Of a DNA stretch of 64,000 bases, positions 41,928-52,912 are shown one piece after another. Numbering within the stretch: the stretch's first letter is position 1; every line of letters starts with the position of its first letter. A program made the position numbers and the translations under genes. This DNA comes from SIG440 sp045579055. Lineage in GTDB: Bacteria > Bacillota > Clostridia > Monoglobales > Monoglobaceae. Location of the stretch: the NCBI GenBank assembly GCA_045579055.1, contig JAZNLK010000136.1, positions 1-64,000 on the forward strand, written 5' to 3'. Below the pieces are notes generated by a model. That model was given only the letters and a program-made list of their open reading frames with translations. It made no database searches and was not told the DNA's origin.

Positions 41928-43541
41928 TTATTTGCCTTTGGTAATTTCATCAACAGTTTTCTGATAAACATCATATGTTCTCTGGTTAATTTCCTGCAAC
42001 TCATCTGCACCAAGATCGTTCAGCTTTTTGATGTAACCGTCCCAATCCTTTTCAACATCCGATCTGCCCATAATCCAGTTTGCCTTGTTTCTTTCAACAT
42101 AGTTGAAAATATCTGTTTGAAGGACAGACAATCTGCTGGAATCCTCCGGATCGTAATAGGGTCTGGGCCATGTTTCCTTGTCAATGAACGGTTCATAGAG
42201 TGCCCAGAGTTCATCATAAGTACGGAATGCATCGCAGTCCTCAATAACCGTGCCACGATCATCTTCCAGACTCAAATAGCCTATCATATGAGGACCGTGT
42301 GGTGAATTGTTGTAGTACATTTCGCTGATTGATTCATAGCCCTGTTCAGTGGGGTCATTCCACATAAACATATCGCCTTCTTTGTGGAATGTCTCTTTAA
42401 TCTTTCCGTCTGTGTCAACTTCGCCGTACCAGTTAGTGATGGTTGCTTCTTTTGAATAGAAGGTATCAAGCCATGCCATTGCAGCCTTGGGGTCATCACA
42501 AGCAGATGTGACGTGAGCCATATTTCTTGTGCCGATTGAACCCGGGTGGATATGCACAATAGGTTTAATCTGACCATCTGCACTTATGGGAGCAATAACT
42601 TCATACTGGTCAGCATTAATGCTAAAGGGATTTTCCTTGGCAAATGTAACACCAACAACCGGAACTTCTGATGAAAGTCTTGAGTTAAATGTGTTTGACT
42701 CAAATGTAAAGCATTCTATATCAAGAAGTCCTTCTTTGTAAATATCCGCATAGAACTTAATCATTTCTTTCCATTCATCCATCATGGGAGTGAAGTTGAC
42801 TTTTCCGTTCTGAACATTCAGGTATGAATCATACATACCGAATTTTGTTGAAACACCCCAGCATGAAAGAAGTGTTTCGGGATAGTTATATGCACCTTCG
42901 TTATAGAAGGTCATAGGGATTTCATCAGCTTTGCCGTTGCCGTTGGGGTCGCCTGTTTTGAAGGCTTTGAGAACTTCCTTAAGTTCAGGAAGAGTTGTGG
43001 GAGCATCAAGCCCAAGCTTGTCAAGCCATGCTCTGTTTATCCACCAGAAGGTTTCAATAGCTGCCCCCCGTCCGCCGCTATATGAGGGAAGAGCATAAAT
43101 ATGTCCGTCAGGTGATGTTGCAATAGCCTTTGTTGTGGGTCTTTCCTGGAACATTCTCCAGATATTGGGAGTGTTTTCTTCTGTGATGTAATCTTCCAGA
43201 GGAATGAGAACTTCCTGTGCCGCATACTTTGCAACATCCACATTCTGGAACTGATTTTTTGCGATAATATCGGGATAATCGCCTGATGCCATAATCATCT
43301 GAATATCGCCGCCAATCCACTCGATTTCGTATTCAGTGTTTGCATCCCATTTGTTCTGATAAAACTCAAAAACATCTTTTGCCTCCGGCTTAGAAGAATA
43401 ATCGTATCCATAAACCGTAAACTTCTTTACACCGCCGTTTGTATTGTTAGATGCGGTTTTCTCTTCGCCGCATCCGCCGAACATAACAGCGATACCTGCT
43501 AGCATTGCAACTGCCAGAATTAATGAGATAATTCTTTTCAT
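41928..43541 (-). CDS. Extracellular solute-binding lipoprotein
   Basis: The start is the ATG at 43541 (MKRIISLILAVAML), since the upstream ATG touches the ribosome binding site; this gives 537 residues. A lipoprotein signal peptide ends at Cys24 (MFGGC). The mature part follows the family 1 binding-protein fold of CUT1-type transporters for complex saccharides ('WIGGDIQMIMASGDYPDI', 'YALPSYSGGRG', 'WINRAWLDKLGLDAPTTLPEL', 'DPNGNGKADEIPMTF'). It would capture an oligosaccharide outside the membrane. It is the last gene of a six-gene operon, 31 bp after the sialidase-fold gene. No permease or ATPase gene is in the window, so its transporter is encoded elsewhere. Confidence 0.9.
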   Translation of the reverse strand: MKRIISLILAVAMLAGIAVMFGGCGEEKTASNNTNGGVKKFTVYGYDYSSKPEAKDVFEFYQNKWDANTEYEIEWIGGDIQMIMASGDYPDIIAKNQFQNVDVAKYAAQEVLIPLEDYITEENTPNIWRMFQERPTTKAIATSPDGHIYALPSYSGGRGAAIETFWWINRAWLDKLGLDAPTTLPELKEVLKAFKTGDPNGNGKADEIPMTFYNEGAYNYPETLLSCWGVSTKFGMYDSYLNVQNGKVNFTPMMDEWKEMIKFYADIYKEGLLDIECFTFESNTFNSRLSSEVPVVGVTFAKENPFSINADQYEVIAPISADGQIKPIVHIHPGSIGTRNMAHVTSACDDPKAAMAWLDTFYSKEATITNWYGEVDTDGKIKETFHKEGDMFMWNDPTEQGYESISEMYYNNSPHGPHMIGYLSLEDDRGTVIEDCDAFRTYDELWALYEPFIDKETWPRPYYDPEDSSRLSVLQTDIFNYVERNKANWIMGRSDVEKDWDGYIKKLNDLGADELQEINQRTYDVYQKTVDEITKGK

Positions 43542-43572
43542 AACCGTTACCATCCTTTTTTATTTCATATTT

Positions 43573-46500
43573 TTAATTATTTATTTCATTCATATAAACA
43601 TCTGCTAAAGGAGCATTGTACCAAACAATATAGCTGTTCTCCGTTTCGGAAAATTCCTTGCCAAAAGCTTCTGCACAGGCCTTGATGTTGAAATATCCGT
43701 TCTTCAGGCAAGCTTCGTCAAAGGTTTTTGTCTCACCGTTCACGGTGTAACTTGCCGAACCCTCGGTGAACGTCACAACAGCATTACCCATCTTGAAGGT
43801 TCCGTTGCCTGCAAATTCTGCTCCGAATACCTTTGCGATTGTCTCTGCATCATATCCGTCCTGAACGTCAACCGCAGTATTCACGCCGTAAATCACAGCA
43901 GTTCCCGATGTTTTGGGCAGAACGCAGCTTGTTGCCATATGGCTACCTGAGCTTATGCCCCAATTGTATCTGGGATGAATTTCCTCAAAACGTTTCTGGC
44001 TTCTTACCTTGTTCTTGTCAATTGCGTAGGTGATTGAACGTCTTGGTGTGTGCAGGTTGTTCCACTGGATGTAAACCGTATCGCCAAAAACTCTAAGAAC
44101 GTGGTTACAAGCATCGTAGCTGGGACATTCTGTTGTTTCATTGAGAGTTGCAACATATTCCCAGGACTGCATTCCGTCATAGCTGACAACAAGAGCAAAA
44201 CGGTTACGGGGTCTGTGGATATAACGATAGTCATAAGTTACAGCATCATTCTGCATAATTGCCCAGTAGGTGTTGGGGTCTTCGTTATCACGTTCCACTG
44301 CATAAGTACAAAGAGGAGCAATGAGCTGTGAAGGTCTCCATTCACCAAAGGTCACGCCGTTATCCTTCGAATCAGCATACATAACAAAACCATCGCCCGA
44401 ACGTGCATACCAACGGATTGTTCCGTCAGGAAGCTCCACGTGTGAGCTTTCCTGGAAGTTCTGTTCTGTTATCTTTGCATCATTTACCGTTTCGGTAAGA
44501 TACCAATCCTTGAGGTTGTCTGAATACCATGTTGTTATCATACCATTGGTTCCGTATTCCGAAATTCCGTAGTCAATACCCAGGAAGACTCTGCCGTTCT
44601 TTGCCTGAGTCATACTACCTGTCAACAGAACACGACGACGCCCGTCATCTGCTGATGTATAGCCCATAAACTGCCAGTTTTCGCCGTCATCCTCTGAAAC
44701 CCAGGCTTCCTGAGGCTTTGACAAATCTCCCACACGGATTTCAAGGAGTCTGCCGTCATAGAGACGAAGTCTGTTTTCCGCATATGGTTTTCTTTCTGCC
44801 ACAAATTCTGACCATGTTTCACCGTTATCTGTGGTCTTTCTGTAGCCTGTATTTGACTGCCATACGTAAACCGAACCGTCAGCCCTATCACTGATTTCAC
44901 AAATACCAACCTGGTCAGAAATCACAGCACTCTTAACTGCTCCGGTCACAGCACAGCGTCCTGTGTATTCAACATTGTCAATAATGGCACTTCCCTCAAC
45001 GAGACCAATGCCTGTGTAACCATTGAAGGGGAATACAACATTTTCCTTCTTCACAACGGTTTCGCCATCGCACTTAAGTTCAAAATAGCCTTCCTTTGTC
45101 ACGAGCTCAAAGTCGTGCCATTCGTCCGGGCTCAGTGCCTTTCCTTCATAATCAGTACGCGTATTCTGGGGGTAGAAGCCGTATGCGCTCCATTCCTTCA
45201 GATACCACTTGCCCTTTACGAAGTCATAGCCTGCTTTCATATTATACCAGTTCTTGAAGAGGCGTGTTGTCACATAAAAATCCTTGGTGTCGCTTACCTT
45301 TGCCTGCCACTTCATAACAACATCGTTGCTCTGACCGTTCAGCAAATATGTACCGGTTCCCGACAATTCCATTGCACCGCTCTTAATCTTTGCATCAATG
45401 CCGCTTTCTTCATCAGGAAGCCAGAAGTCAAGAGCATCAAGTTCGGTTGTTCCTTCAAAATTCTCGTTATGAGTGAATTTGTCGTTTGTGTTCTTGATTG
45501 CAATAAGTGTGGATGCCGAAGGATTGGACATTTCTCTTATAAGCCTTGCAGGAGTTGCACTTGTGGGTGCCGCAAAGGAATCCACATACACATTATCGCA
45601 CCAAACCTGAACAAGACCCTTTGCAACTGTTATTCTCCAGTAGCCCGGCTTCACCTCACCGTTGAGTGTGAATTCAGGCTTACCTTTTGCCAACAAAGTC
45701 TGAGTGTTGGTCGTGATTTTTCCGTCCTTCATAACCAGTTCCACTTTGTAGAAGCCGTCATAGAAGGTGATTGTCTCATCCGATGCGTCAAGCTTGTCGA
45801 ATTCAATTGAATAGTTGTGCGTAAGATTTGCAACTGTTCTGCTGTATGCAGGTATCTTTGCCCATCTTTCAGCCATAACTGTTGTCTTCACACCTGTTCC
45901 GCCAAGAGCGAAGTTCTGAACTCCGTCGTATTTAATCAGGTTTGCAACCTCTGTTTTGGGGAGAAGTGCCGTGAATGCAAGGTGTCCGTTGTAATAAACA
46001 ATGGCATATCCCGATGTCACATCAACCTTGTAGTTACCTTTTCCGAGAGCAAATTCTTCTGTGCCATCTTTTGTTACAACAGTAGTTTTGCCGCCGGAAT
46101 GGTTCAATTTCAGACCAAAGTATCCGTCAGCAATCTCAACATTGGCATTTTCCGCTGTCACATCATATCCAATGCTGTATTCACGGTCGAATACCGCATT
46201 TTGATTGCCGTCGGTCTTTACATTTATGTATACACTGTCGGCTTTGAACTGAGCACCGTTGTTGTTCTTTATAATTGCATAAACCTCAGCAGTTCCTGCC
46301 TTAAGAAGCGGGGTGCTGAACACAAAGGGAGCAACGCTTGCTTCACCGATTTTTTGACCGTCTGTATAATATTCGACAGAAGTCGGCATAACTCCTTCAT
46401 TTAAAATATCAGTTTCTATACTGAAATTTACATTTTCGCCATAAGTTACCTGGGTTTTGTCTGCTTGTACTTTTGCTTCAAAGCCCTTTACCACGTTTAT

Positions 46501-47841
46501 AATATGTTCAACAGACTTTTTGTCGCCTATACCTGCAGAAACACGGTATGTGCCCATCTTGGCATTTTCAAGAACGTATTCATAACCGGGTGCATAACCT
46601 CTGCCAACATTCAGACCGTTCACGAAGTAGTCAACATATTCAACATCTTCCGCTACTTCTGCCTTGAAAGTGATGTTTGAGCTTTCAGCATATTCCGAGC
46701 CGTTGGGAGGTGTTGTGAGGTTAACCTCAGGGAAATATGGCTTATAGTGTATATTTCCCAACTCAACGTGGTAGTGGTCAAGCTGGTTTGCCTGAATCAA
46801 AAAGCGAAGAAGGGGCGTCTGTGCCGGATTCTTCATCATTTTATAACGGGCAATCTCGCCACCATCCATATAAAGCGTCATATATTCTCCGCGAACCTCT
46901 ATTTTCCAATTGTGCCATTCATGACCGATGTCCACCTGAATTCCCATACCGCCAATGGGGTTTGAGTCAGCACAAGCGGTACGGATACGATCAGGGCTGA
47001 TATACTGATAGTTGTTGTATCCTGTTGTTGCAGCCTTGAACTGCATTTCCTCGGAGCTGTAGTCATGAACCTGAAGTCCGAATTCCATATCATAGTTTTC
47101 GGTGGTTTTCGGAGCACGTTCAACCTGATAGTTTCCTGCCCTGCCTGTTGTATTGATTTCAATATTTCCTTTTTCGTTTACAAAAAGGTTGTCGCAGTCG
47201 GTTATCGTCCAGCCATCAAAGGATTCCGCCCAGTTGGTTGTAAATTCGGGTGTGTATTCAGTTTCCAAAGGTGCAACCAGAAACGGAGGTGCAAAATCCT
47301 TGCCGTCCACAGTTGTCAGGGAGAAGTTTTCAATCAGAACATTACCCGAAGCAGAAGATGCAAAGAAAAGAGCCCTTGGATTCCAGTTATTCTCCTGGGT
47401 GGTTCCGGTGTGCACCAGATTATTATCTATAAAAATACGCAATACATCTCCCGAAGCCTCAAGACGATAGTCATGCCAGGAGGTGTTGGTTGTGTATCTT
47501 GTGCTGCCGCCGTTGTAATCGTTTATGTAGTTCTGATATACATAAATGCCCGCTCTGCGGCTTCCGTTACAGAGATAAAAGCCCTGATAGGAGTTGCTTC
47601 CCCAACTTTCAATCTTCATTGAAAACTTAATAATATATTCAGAGGGAACAGAAGGTGTCATATCCGCACCTCCGCCGCTCCCTGCGGGTATTATAAGCAA
47701 GTCGCCGTCTATTTTTGAAGTTATAAGATTCCATGTACTCCAAGGAGAGGCTTCTGCCGCTGAAACCTTCAAGGATGTGAAGATTGGCAGAATGCAGCTT
47801 GCCAGCATAATTATTGAACAAATTAAAGCTAACTTTTTCAT
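43573..47841 (-). CDS. Secreted multidomain sialidase-fold (BNR) protein
   Basis: The product has 1422 residues with a signal peptide at 1-28. Two concanavalin-A-like domains (~30-190, ~200-370) lead into Ig-like domains (~375-560; 'YVDYFVNGLNVGRGY') and further beta-sandwich domains (to ~970). A six-bladed sialidase-type propeller follows (~985-1320) with Asp boxes TTDNGETW, VSEDDGENW and DSKDNGVTF. A ~95-residue domain like the N-domain of copper amine oxidase ends it. I see no clear FRIP arginine motif, so sialidase activity is not assured; another exo-glycosidase or lyase activity is possible. There is no SLH anchor. It lies 14 bp from the upstream SLH gene. A 1863-residue paralogue lies at 57917-63508. 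Confidence 0.88.
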   Translation of the reverse strand: MKKLALICSIIMLASCILPIFTSLKVSAAEASPWSTWNLITSKIDGDLLIIPAGSGGGADMTPSVPSEYIIKFSMKIESWGSNSYQGFYLCNGSRRAGIYVYQNYINDYNGGSTRYTTNTSWHDYRLEASGDVLRIFIDNNLVHTGTTQENNWNPRALFFASSASGNVLIENFSLTTVDGKDFAPPFLVAPLETEYTPEFTTNWAESFDGWTITDCDNLFVNEKGNIEINTTGRAGNYQVERAPKTTENYDMEFGLQVHDYSSEEMQFKAATTGYNNYQYISPDRIRTACADSNPIGGMGIQVDIGHEWHNWKIEVRGEYMTLYMDGGEIARYKMMKNPAQTPLLRFLIQANQLDHYHVELGNIHYKPYFPEVNLTTPPNGSEYAESSNITFKAEVAEDVEYVDYFVNGLNVGRGYAPGYEYVLENAKMGTYRVSAGIGDKKSVEHIINVVKGFEAKVQADKTQVTYGENVNFSIETDILNEGVMPTSVEYYTDGQKIGEASVAPFVFSTPLLKAGTAEVYAIIKNNNGAQFKADSVYINVKTDGNQNAVFDREYSIGYDVTAENANVEIADGYFGLKLNHSGGKTTVVTKDGTEEFALGKGNYKVDVTSGYAIVYYNGHLAFTALLPKTEVANLIKYDGVQNFALGGTGVKTTVMAERWAKIPAYSRTVANLTHNYSIEFDKLDASDETITFYDGFYKVELVMKDGKITTNTQTLLAKGKPEFTLNGEVKPGYWRITVAKGLVQVWCDNVYVDSFAAPTSATPARLIREMSNPSASTLIAIKNTNDKFTHNENFEGTTELDALDFWLPDEESGIDAKIKSGAMELSGTGTYLLNGQSNDVVMKWQAKVSDTKDFYVTTRLFKNWYNMKAGYDFVKGKWYLKEWSAYGFYPQNTRTDYEGKALSPDEWHDFELVTKEGYFELKCDGETVVKKENVVFPFNGYTGIGLVEGSAIIDNVEYTGRCAVTGAVKSAVISDQVGICEISDRADGSVYVWQSNTGYRKTTDNGETWSEFVAERKPYAENRLRLYDGRLLEIRVGDLSKPQEAWVSEDDGENWQFMGYTSADDGRRRVLLTGSMTQAKNGRVFLGIDYGISEYGTNGMITTWYSDNLKDWYLTETVNDAKITEQNFQESSHVELPDGTIRWYARSGDGFVMYADSKDNGVTFGEWRPSQLIAPLCTYAVERDNEDPNTYWAIMQNDAVTYDYRYIHRPRNRFALVVSYDGMQSWEYVATLNETTECPSYDACNHVLRVFGDTVYIQWNNLHTPRRSITYAIDKNKVRSQKRFEEIHPRYNWGISSGSHMATSCVLPKTSGTAVIYGVNTAVDVQDGYDAETIAKVFGAEFAGNGTFKMGNAVVTFTEGSASYTVNGETKTFDEACLKNGYFNIKACAEAFGKEFSETENSYIVWYNAPLADVYMNEINN

Positions 47842-47855
47842 ATCATCAAACCTCC

Positions 47856-50516
47856 CTATTTCTCTTCAAGAACAAATACTGTTCTCACCGTGCTGCCCGA
47901 AATATAAACCACTACCACAGAGGCATTTTCGGGGTCATCAGCATACGTTTTAAGATCCTCAACGCTTCCTTCCGTAAAGCTTATATTGCCTCTCAGGTCT
48001 TCCATAATCATCACCTTTGCCGAAGAAAGGGGCAAAGAATCTCGTCCAACAGTTTCATCAAACTCACCGGGATCGCTTTCCAGACAGGTTGTCAGCAATA
48101 ACTTACCCGATGATGCATCGAGTACTGTTCCCACAACCATACATTCGCCGTCGGCATACGGAGGATTTGTTGTACCGTGATTTCCGCCTCCAAGCTTGAA
48201 AACACGTTTTGCAGATGGATTTACAAGGCTTGGCATTGCATCGGTGGATGGGTCTGAAATTCCGATTACTTCACTCTTGATATTTGTTGTTATTCTGATG
48301 AAGTCACCGGGATTCAGCTTTTCATAAGCCGCATAGGCAGCCTCATTTATCACTTGTGTCTTGAGATTGCCGTTTCCTGCATCAATAACCTCAAGTGTCT
48401 TTACCACATCTCCGTCATCATTGAGAGCCTGCGTTTTGTCCTGAACAATAAACGACCCCCAGGTTCCGTGATTAAATACCAATCTGTATACATACGCAAA
48501 ATCCGCCACACGGCTGTCAGGGTCTACGTTACATACGTCAATGTAGTCATAATCCCATGTGTTCAGACTCATACCTTCAGCAAGATTGTAGTATTCATAA
48601 TCAAGCTCCGAATATACATCCTTGAAGGGAACACGGTATGCCCTGTTGTCCTTTGTTGCAGCAACAAACGCACCTGTGTCTCTGTTATAAAAGCTGCTGC
48701 TTGTTCTTGAATATTTATAGGATTCGGTTTCCAGGCGTCTGAGACTTGTTTCCGCATCCTCGTGGTCTGCATCGAAATAGAGTGTATCAAGTGCAATAAG
48801 CTTGCCTTCACTGTTAAGTGTATATTTAACAGGCTGTGCAACCTCACCTTCGTCATAAGGCTTTACCGAAAGCTTTGCAGATTCCAGAAGACGAGCTTTG
48901 ATGTCAGCAGCCTTGCAGGCAACACCGTCAATCTTCACATTCTTGTTCATATCAAAAGTTGCCGCCTTCAGGTCTGTCTGCATCAGACGGAACTGAATTG
49001 TGTCGCCGAAAATTTCAGGCTCACTTACGCTCACAAGGTAGCCGTAGCTGTTCATTGAACCTGCAACTTCCACAATGACAATCATATCCTCGTATGTATA
49101 GAGTGTTACTGTTGCACCTGCTTTGATTTCCGACCTGGAGTCTTCGTCCATGCCGTCCCAGAGCTTGTAGGTAACCTCACCCACCGTCACTCTTTCATCA
49201 GTCACACTGCCAAGACGTGAATTTGCTTTTGCATCCTTGAGAACCTCAATCACAACCTTGTCGTAGCCCGAATCCACTTTGGTGCGGCGTACTGCAAGAA
49301 GATCACGGTTGATTATTCTGTCGAAGTCATATGCCTTGCCGTCCTTTGTGACACTAACCTCATCTGAATTTTCAAGCTCAAGGTCTTTTCCGTCCTGAAC
49401 CGCAAAAATCGTCATTTTGCTTGGATTCGTTGACTCTGCAAGAATAAATTCCACACTATCAATCAAAACAACATCAAAAGTTTTGTCGTTGTTGTTATCA
49501 ACAAGCGTAACCTTGCCGTACGCAGGCACCATCTCTTCCGGGTCAAGTGCCGGATATGCTCCACCGTTGAAAATAATTGAAGCAGATTTGGAAATCTTGA
49601 CCTCTTTGTCCTTGTTGTTCTGTTCATAAGTATAAGTAAAATCAGAATAGCTGATAATTTCATCATAGTTCAAAATAAGCTCATTGTTTTTCTCGTCCTT
49701 AGTCATAAAAACAACATCTTTGCCATCTGCGTCTGCTTTATAATAATACTTAACCCTGTAACCAAGGAAAGCCGATGCGTCGCCGTCATAGTTATGAACT
49801 GTGCCACCGATTGAAACTGTATTGTCGTTTATTGTATCCAGAATTTCATCAAGTCCCGTATCGGAGGTTGCATCAAGAACCGCACGGTCTGAAACCACAC
49901 CGCGGAGATGCTCCGCACCCAGATAATCCTGACTGATTTCATAGCTTATTCCGTCACCGAAGCCCACAATTTTGCAGGCAGGAGCATGAAGTGCATTGTA
50001 AATCATCTTCAGAAACTCACCGCAAGTCACTGCATCACGGATTTTAACTCCGTCCATAATTCCTGTTTTGAGCATTACGGCATCAAAGCTTGTCACCGCA
50101 ATATAGTCCTTGAAACCGAGAATATTCGCAAGAACTCTTGCGGCTTCTTTGGTTGAAATGTTCTGAACAGGACGAAAACGACCGTCAGGATATCCAATCA
50201 TATAACCCATATCAGAAACCGCCTTGATATAACCAAAGTACGGAGTTTCGGTTGTTACATCGTAATAAACGCTGTCATATCCAGAAGCCGTTGCCGCCGA
50301 GATGTCCGTCAGCTTGCAGAAATACTCCGCTGCCTGAGCTCTTGTGAGACTCTTTTCAAGGTCAACCGAGTCCGCATCTTCAATAATATCGAATGCTGCA
50401 AGAAGTGCCAGTTGCTTGGCTGTCACAGCTTCAGATTCCGCCTCAGAAAAGGCAGGAATATAAAGAGCTGATACAACCAGAACCAATGACAAAATAAGTG
50501 CTGATATTTTTTTCAT
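47856..50516 (-). CDS. Exported protein with N-terminal SLH domains
   Basis: The start is the ATG at 50516 (MKKISALILSLVLV), after AAGGAAGG, giving 886 residues. A signal peptide (~1-25) is followed by three SLH-type repeats (~30-190; 'LTRAQAAEYFCKL', 'GYPDGRFRPVQNISTKEAARVL'). The remaining ~690 residues are beta-rich repeats with no family I recognise, including several 'V.LVD.N.D..FDVVLI'-like strands. The arrangement of anchor first and effector last is that of classic S-layer proteins, unlike the other SLH proteins here, which carry the anchor at the C-terminus. It lies 19 bp after the upstream SLH gene and 14 bp before the sialidase-fold gene. It may be a structural surface-layer subunit. 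Confidence 0.87.
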   Translation of the reverse strand: MKKISALILSLVLVVSALYIPAFSEAESEAVTAKQLALLAAFDIIEDADSVDLEKSLTRAQAAEYFCKLTDISAATASGYDSVYYDVTTETPYFGYIKAVSDMGYMIGYPDGRFRPVQNISTKEAARVLANILGFKDYIAVTSFDAVMLKTGIMDGVKIRDAVTCGEFLKMIYNALHAPACKIVGFGDGISYEISQDYLGAEHLRGVVSDRAVLDATSDTGLDEILDTINDNTVSIGGTVHNYDGDASAFLGYRVKYYYKADADGKDVVFMTKDEKNNELILNYDEIISYSDFTYTYEQNNKDKEVKISKSASIIFNGGAYPALDPEEMVPAYGKVTLVDNNNDKTFDVVLIDSVEFILAESTNPSKMTIFAVQDGKDLELENSDEVSVTKDGKAYDFDRIINRDLLAVRRTKVDSGYDKVVIEVLKDAKANSRLGSVTDERVTVGEVTYKLWDGMDEDSRSEIKAGATVTLYTYEDMIVIVEVAGSMNSYGYLVSVSEPEIFGDTIQFRLMQTDLKAATFDMNKNVKIDGVACKAADIKARLLESAKLSVKPYDEGEVAQPVKYTLNSEGKLIALDTLYFDADHEDAETSLRRLETESYKYSRTSSSFYNRDTGAFVAATKDNRAYRVPFKDVYSELDYEYYNLAEGMSLNTWDYDYIDVCNVDPDSRVADFAYVYRLVFNHGTWGSFIVQDKTQALNDDGDVVKTLEVIDAGNGNLKTQVINEAAYAAYEKLNPGDFIRITTNIKSEVIGISDPSTDAMPSLVNPSAKRVFKLGGGNHGTTNPPYADGECMVVGTVLDASSGKLLLTTCLESDPGEFDETVGRDSLPLSSAKVMIMEDLRGNISFTEGSVEDLKTYADDPENASVVVVYISGSTVRTVFVLEEK

Positions 50517-50535
50517 AATATTTCCTTCCTTTCTG

Positions 50536-52899
50536 TTAAATCTGACCTTCAATATATTTGAATATGTTGTGGAAGAACACAGCCGCTTCCGCACGGGTTA
50601 CGGGGTTATTGGGGTTGAAGTTGCCCAAATCATCACCCTGAACAATTCCCGCCTGCTGGAATGTCACCACGTCATTGTATGCATATTCAGGAATTTCGAT
50701 ATAGTCACCAAACACCTTTGCAGGGGTCTTTTCTTCAATAAGAAATCCCTTTGAACGAATGAGACGTGCCGCCATTGCCACCATATCAGCACGGGTAACA
50801 TTTTCACCGATACCGAATGTTCCGTCACCCTTGCCCTTTGTAACCCCAAGGGCATAAGCCGTGCAAATCGTGTCAAAATACCATTCGCCGTTCTTCACAT
50901 CGGCAAAAACATTTGTCCCGCCTGATTTTGCGTCAATATAACAGGTCTTGAGGAGCATTGAAAGCAGTTCTTCACGGGTCACACTGTCTCCAGGACGGTA
51001 ATTTCCCTTTCCGTCACCCTGAACAACGCTGATATTACGCAATGCATTGATTGCCTTCTCTGCCCATTCATAACCTTCAAGGTCTTTGAAAGCTTCAACG
51101 GGCTTTCTTTCTTCTTCAAGAGGAGTTTTTTCGGGTTCGATAACAATATCGGGAGCGATTTCAACATTTGTTGAACCGCCGGAGAAGCCTCCTCCGCCGC
51201 CACCGCCGCCTGAAGGTCTGGATACCTTGTCTTCTTCTGCCTCTTCTTCAAATTCCTTCTGTTCTTCATACGCAATCTTATAGGCATCAATAATATCCTG
51301 AACACATTCAAAGGTCTTTCCAACCATTCTCAAATATACGCCCTTGCTGCTGACTTTTTTGTTGTCTTCCGAAAGCTCTTTCAGTTCTTCATAGGTTGAT
51401 GAAACCTCCGCAAGGTCTGCAAAATCGTCTTCGATTGCCTTTTCCATTTTCGCCCACAGCTCACGTTCTGAATAATCATTCATCTTGTCGATGAAGGTCT
51501 TCACATTATTTGCAATTTCATCAAGCACAATTATTTCTGTCGCAACCTCTTCGGGAACTGTGATGCTGTCATAATCCTTTTCCGCAAACAGTTCACAAAG
51601 AATTTTTGTCTTTGCTTCGCTGTAGCCTGCACCAACCGCAAGAATTTCGCTGTATTCATCAAGGAACGCCTTTGCCTCGGTCGTATCGGTGATTGTCTTG
51701 AATTCATCGGTCATTTCGGTGAGAACCGCCTCGGAATAAAGAGGAATTATGAACTGATATGTATTCACATCAAAGCCCGAAACACGAATTCTTCCCTCAT
51801 CCCGATCGCCGTAAAGACTTGGGTCAACAGCAAAGGTTGCCGAAAATGCACCTTCCTGGTCAGTCTTAACCTGATAGATTGTCAGAAGTGCAGGACCTGC
51901 CGCATTGGAGTCAATTGCGTGGAATACAATATTTCTCACAGCAAAATCATCAACTCTGCCTGATATTGTAATACGGTTTCCGTTTATTGAAATCTTCCAT
52001 TCATCCGCAAAATCAAATGCACGGTCATCTGTCACCTTGCCGTATATGGTTTCCGCATCCAGCTGAGCTTCTCTTGCCGCCACAAAAGCCGCTTCCACAT
52101 CCGCAAATGTGGTATATGCCTCGGTGTAACTTTCAGCCAGTTTTTTATACATTTCAGTCTCGTTCTGAATGAGGGGAACCGCTGTGCTGAAGGGGAGTAT
52201 ATGTGCATAAGTAACCGTCAAAAGATTCTTCAGAGCACCAATATCGCCGTTTTCACCCGCTTCATTAATTGCATCGAAAAAGGCTCTGTATTCTGTTATG
52301 TATTCCAACAAGCCGTTAATCGTTGTGGCAACCGAAGTACAGTCTTCAACCTCCGTCGGGGGATTATTCTCATAACTCTGATACATCAGTTCAAGCTCGT
52401 CCTGAGAATATGTTTCGGAAATTCCCAGCATCTCGTTGTATGATGCAAAAAACTCACCCAAAGCCTGTGCACTTGTTATTGCCCCGAATGCCTCAACACA
52501 AGCATCAATCTCCGCCTGTGAATAAAGAGGAATGCCGATTATTTTTCTTGAATTGTAACCCAATGCCCCCACCGTAATTGAGGCAGTGGCATCCGCATCA
52601 TATCTTTCAGGGTTCAGAACAAGCATAAATTCGAACGTGCCTGCCGCATCGGAGAACACCTGACGTGATGCAATGTTTGTGGTGCCGTCTGTTACATAAA
52701 ATGAAACACTTGTCTTTTTTGCAGTTGCCACCGAACCGCTGACTGTCACTGTATTCGCAACTGTTCTGACTGTAAGATTTTTGAAATCACCCTTAGTACT
52801 GTCGGAGGTTACCGCATCGCCCATAAGTGCCGCCGAAACCGAAGCCGTCAGCATACAAACTGTCAAAGCAAGGGCAACCAAGATTCTTGATATTTTCAT
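50536..52899 (-). CDS. Exported helical/beta protein with C-terminal SLH domains
   Basis: The product has 787 residues and a signal peptide (MKISRILVALALTVCMLTA). Two beta-sandwich and helix modules repeat (~35-285 and ~290-540). Each has a short 'VSG.V......SF' strand set, 'ITVGALGYN' or 'IRVSGFDVN', then 'IPLYSQAEI' or 'IPLYSEAVL' and a helical stretch. A Gly-rich linker (~570-590) precedes three SLH domains (~605-785; VTREEL, VTRADM, VTRAEA). It is a wall-anchored protein of unknown function. It starts 13 bp after the upstream gene in the surface operon. The two modules suggest internal duplication. Confidence 0.87.
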   Translation of the reverse strand: MKISRILVALALTVCMLTASVSAALMGDAVTSDSTKGDFKNLTVRTVANTVTVSGSVATAKKTSVSFYVTDGTTNIASRQVFSDAAGTFEFMLVLNPERYDADATASITVGALGYNSRKIIGIPLYSQAEIDACVEAFGAITSAQALGEFFASYNEMLGISETYSQDELELMYQSYENNPPTEVEDCTSVATTINGLLEYITEYRAFFDAINEAGENGDIGALKNLLTVTYAHILPFSTAVPLIQNETEMYKKLAESYTEAYTTFADVEAAFVAAREAQLDAETIYGKVTDDRAFDFADEWKISINGNRITISGRVDDFAVRNIVFHAIDSNAAGPALLTIYQVKTDQEGAFSATFAVDPSLYGDRDEGRIRVSGFDVNTYQFIIPLYSEAVLTEMTDEFKTITDTTEAKAFLDEYSEILAVGAGYSEAKTKILCELFAEKDYDSITVPEEVATEIIVLDEIANNVKTFIDKMNDYSERELWAKMEKAIEDDFADLAEVSSTYEELKELSEDNKKVSSKGVYLRMVGKTFECVQDIIDAYKIAYEEQKEFEEEAEEDKVSRPSGGGGGGGGFSGGSTNVEIAPDIVIEPEKTPLEEERKPVEAFKDLEGYEWAEKAINALRNISVVQGDGKGNYRPGDSVTREELLSMLLKTCYIDAKSGGTNVFADVKNGEWYFDTICTAYALGVTKGKGDGTFGIGENVTRADMVAMAARLIRSKGFLIEEKTPAKVFGDYIEIPEYAYNDVVTFQQAGIVQGDDLGNFNPNNPVTRAEAAVFFHNIFKYIEGQI

Positions 52900-52912
52900 A
52901 TTTTTGCCCTCC

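Noticed and set aside
43573..47841. Firm annotation as GH33 exo-alpha-sialidase
   Set aside because: Asp boxes show only the fold. The FRIP arginine motif and the rest of the catalytic set could not be identified by eye.
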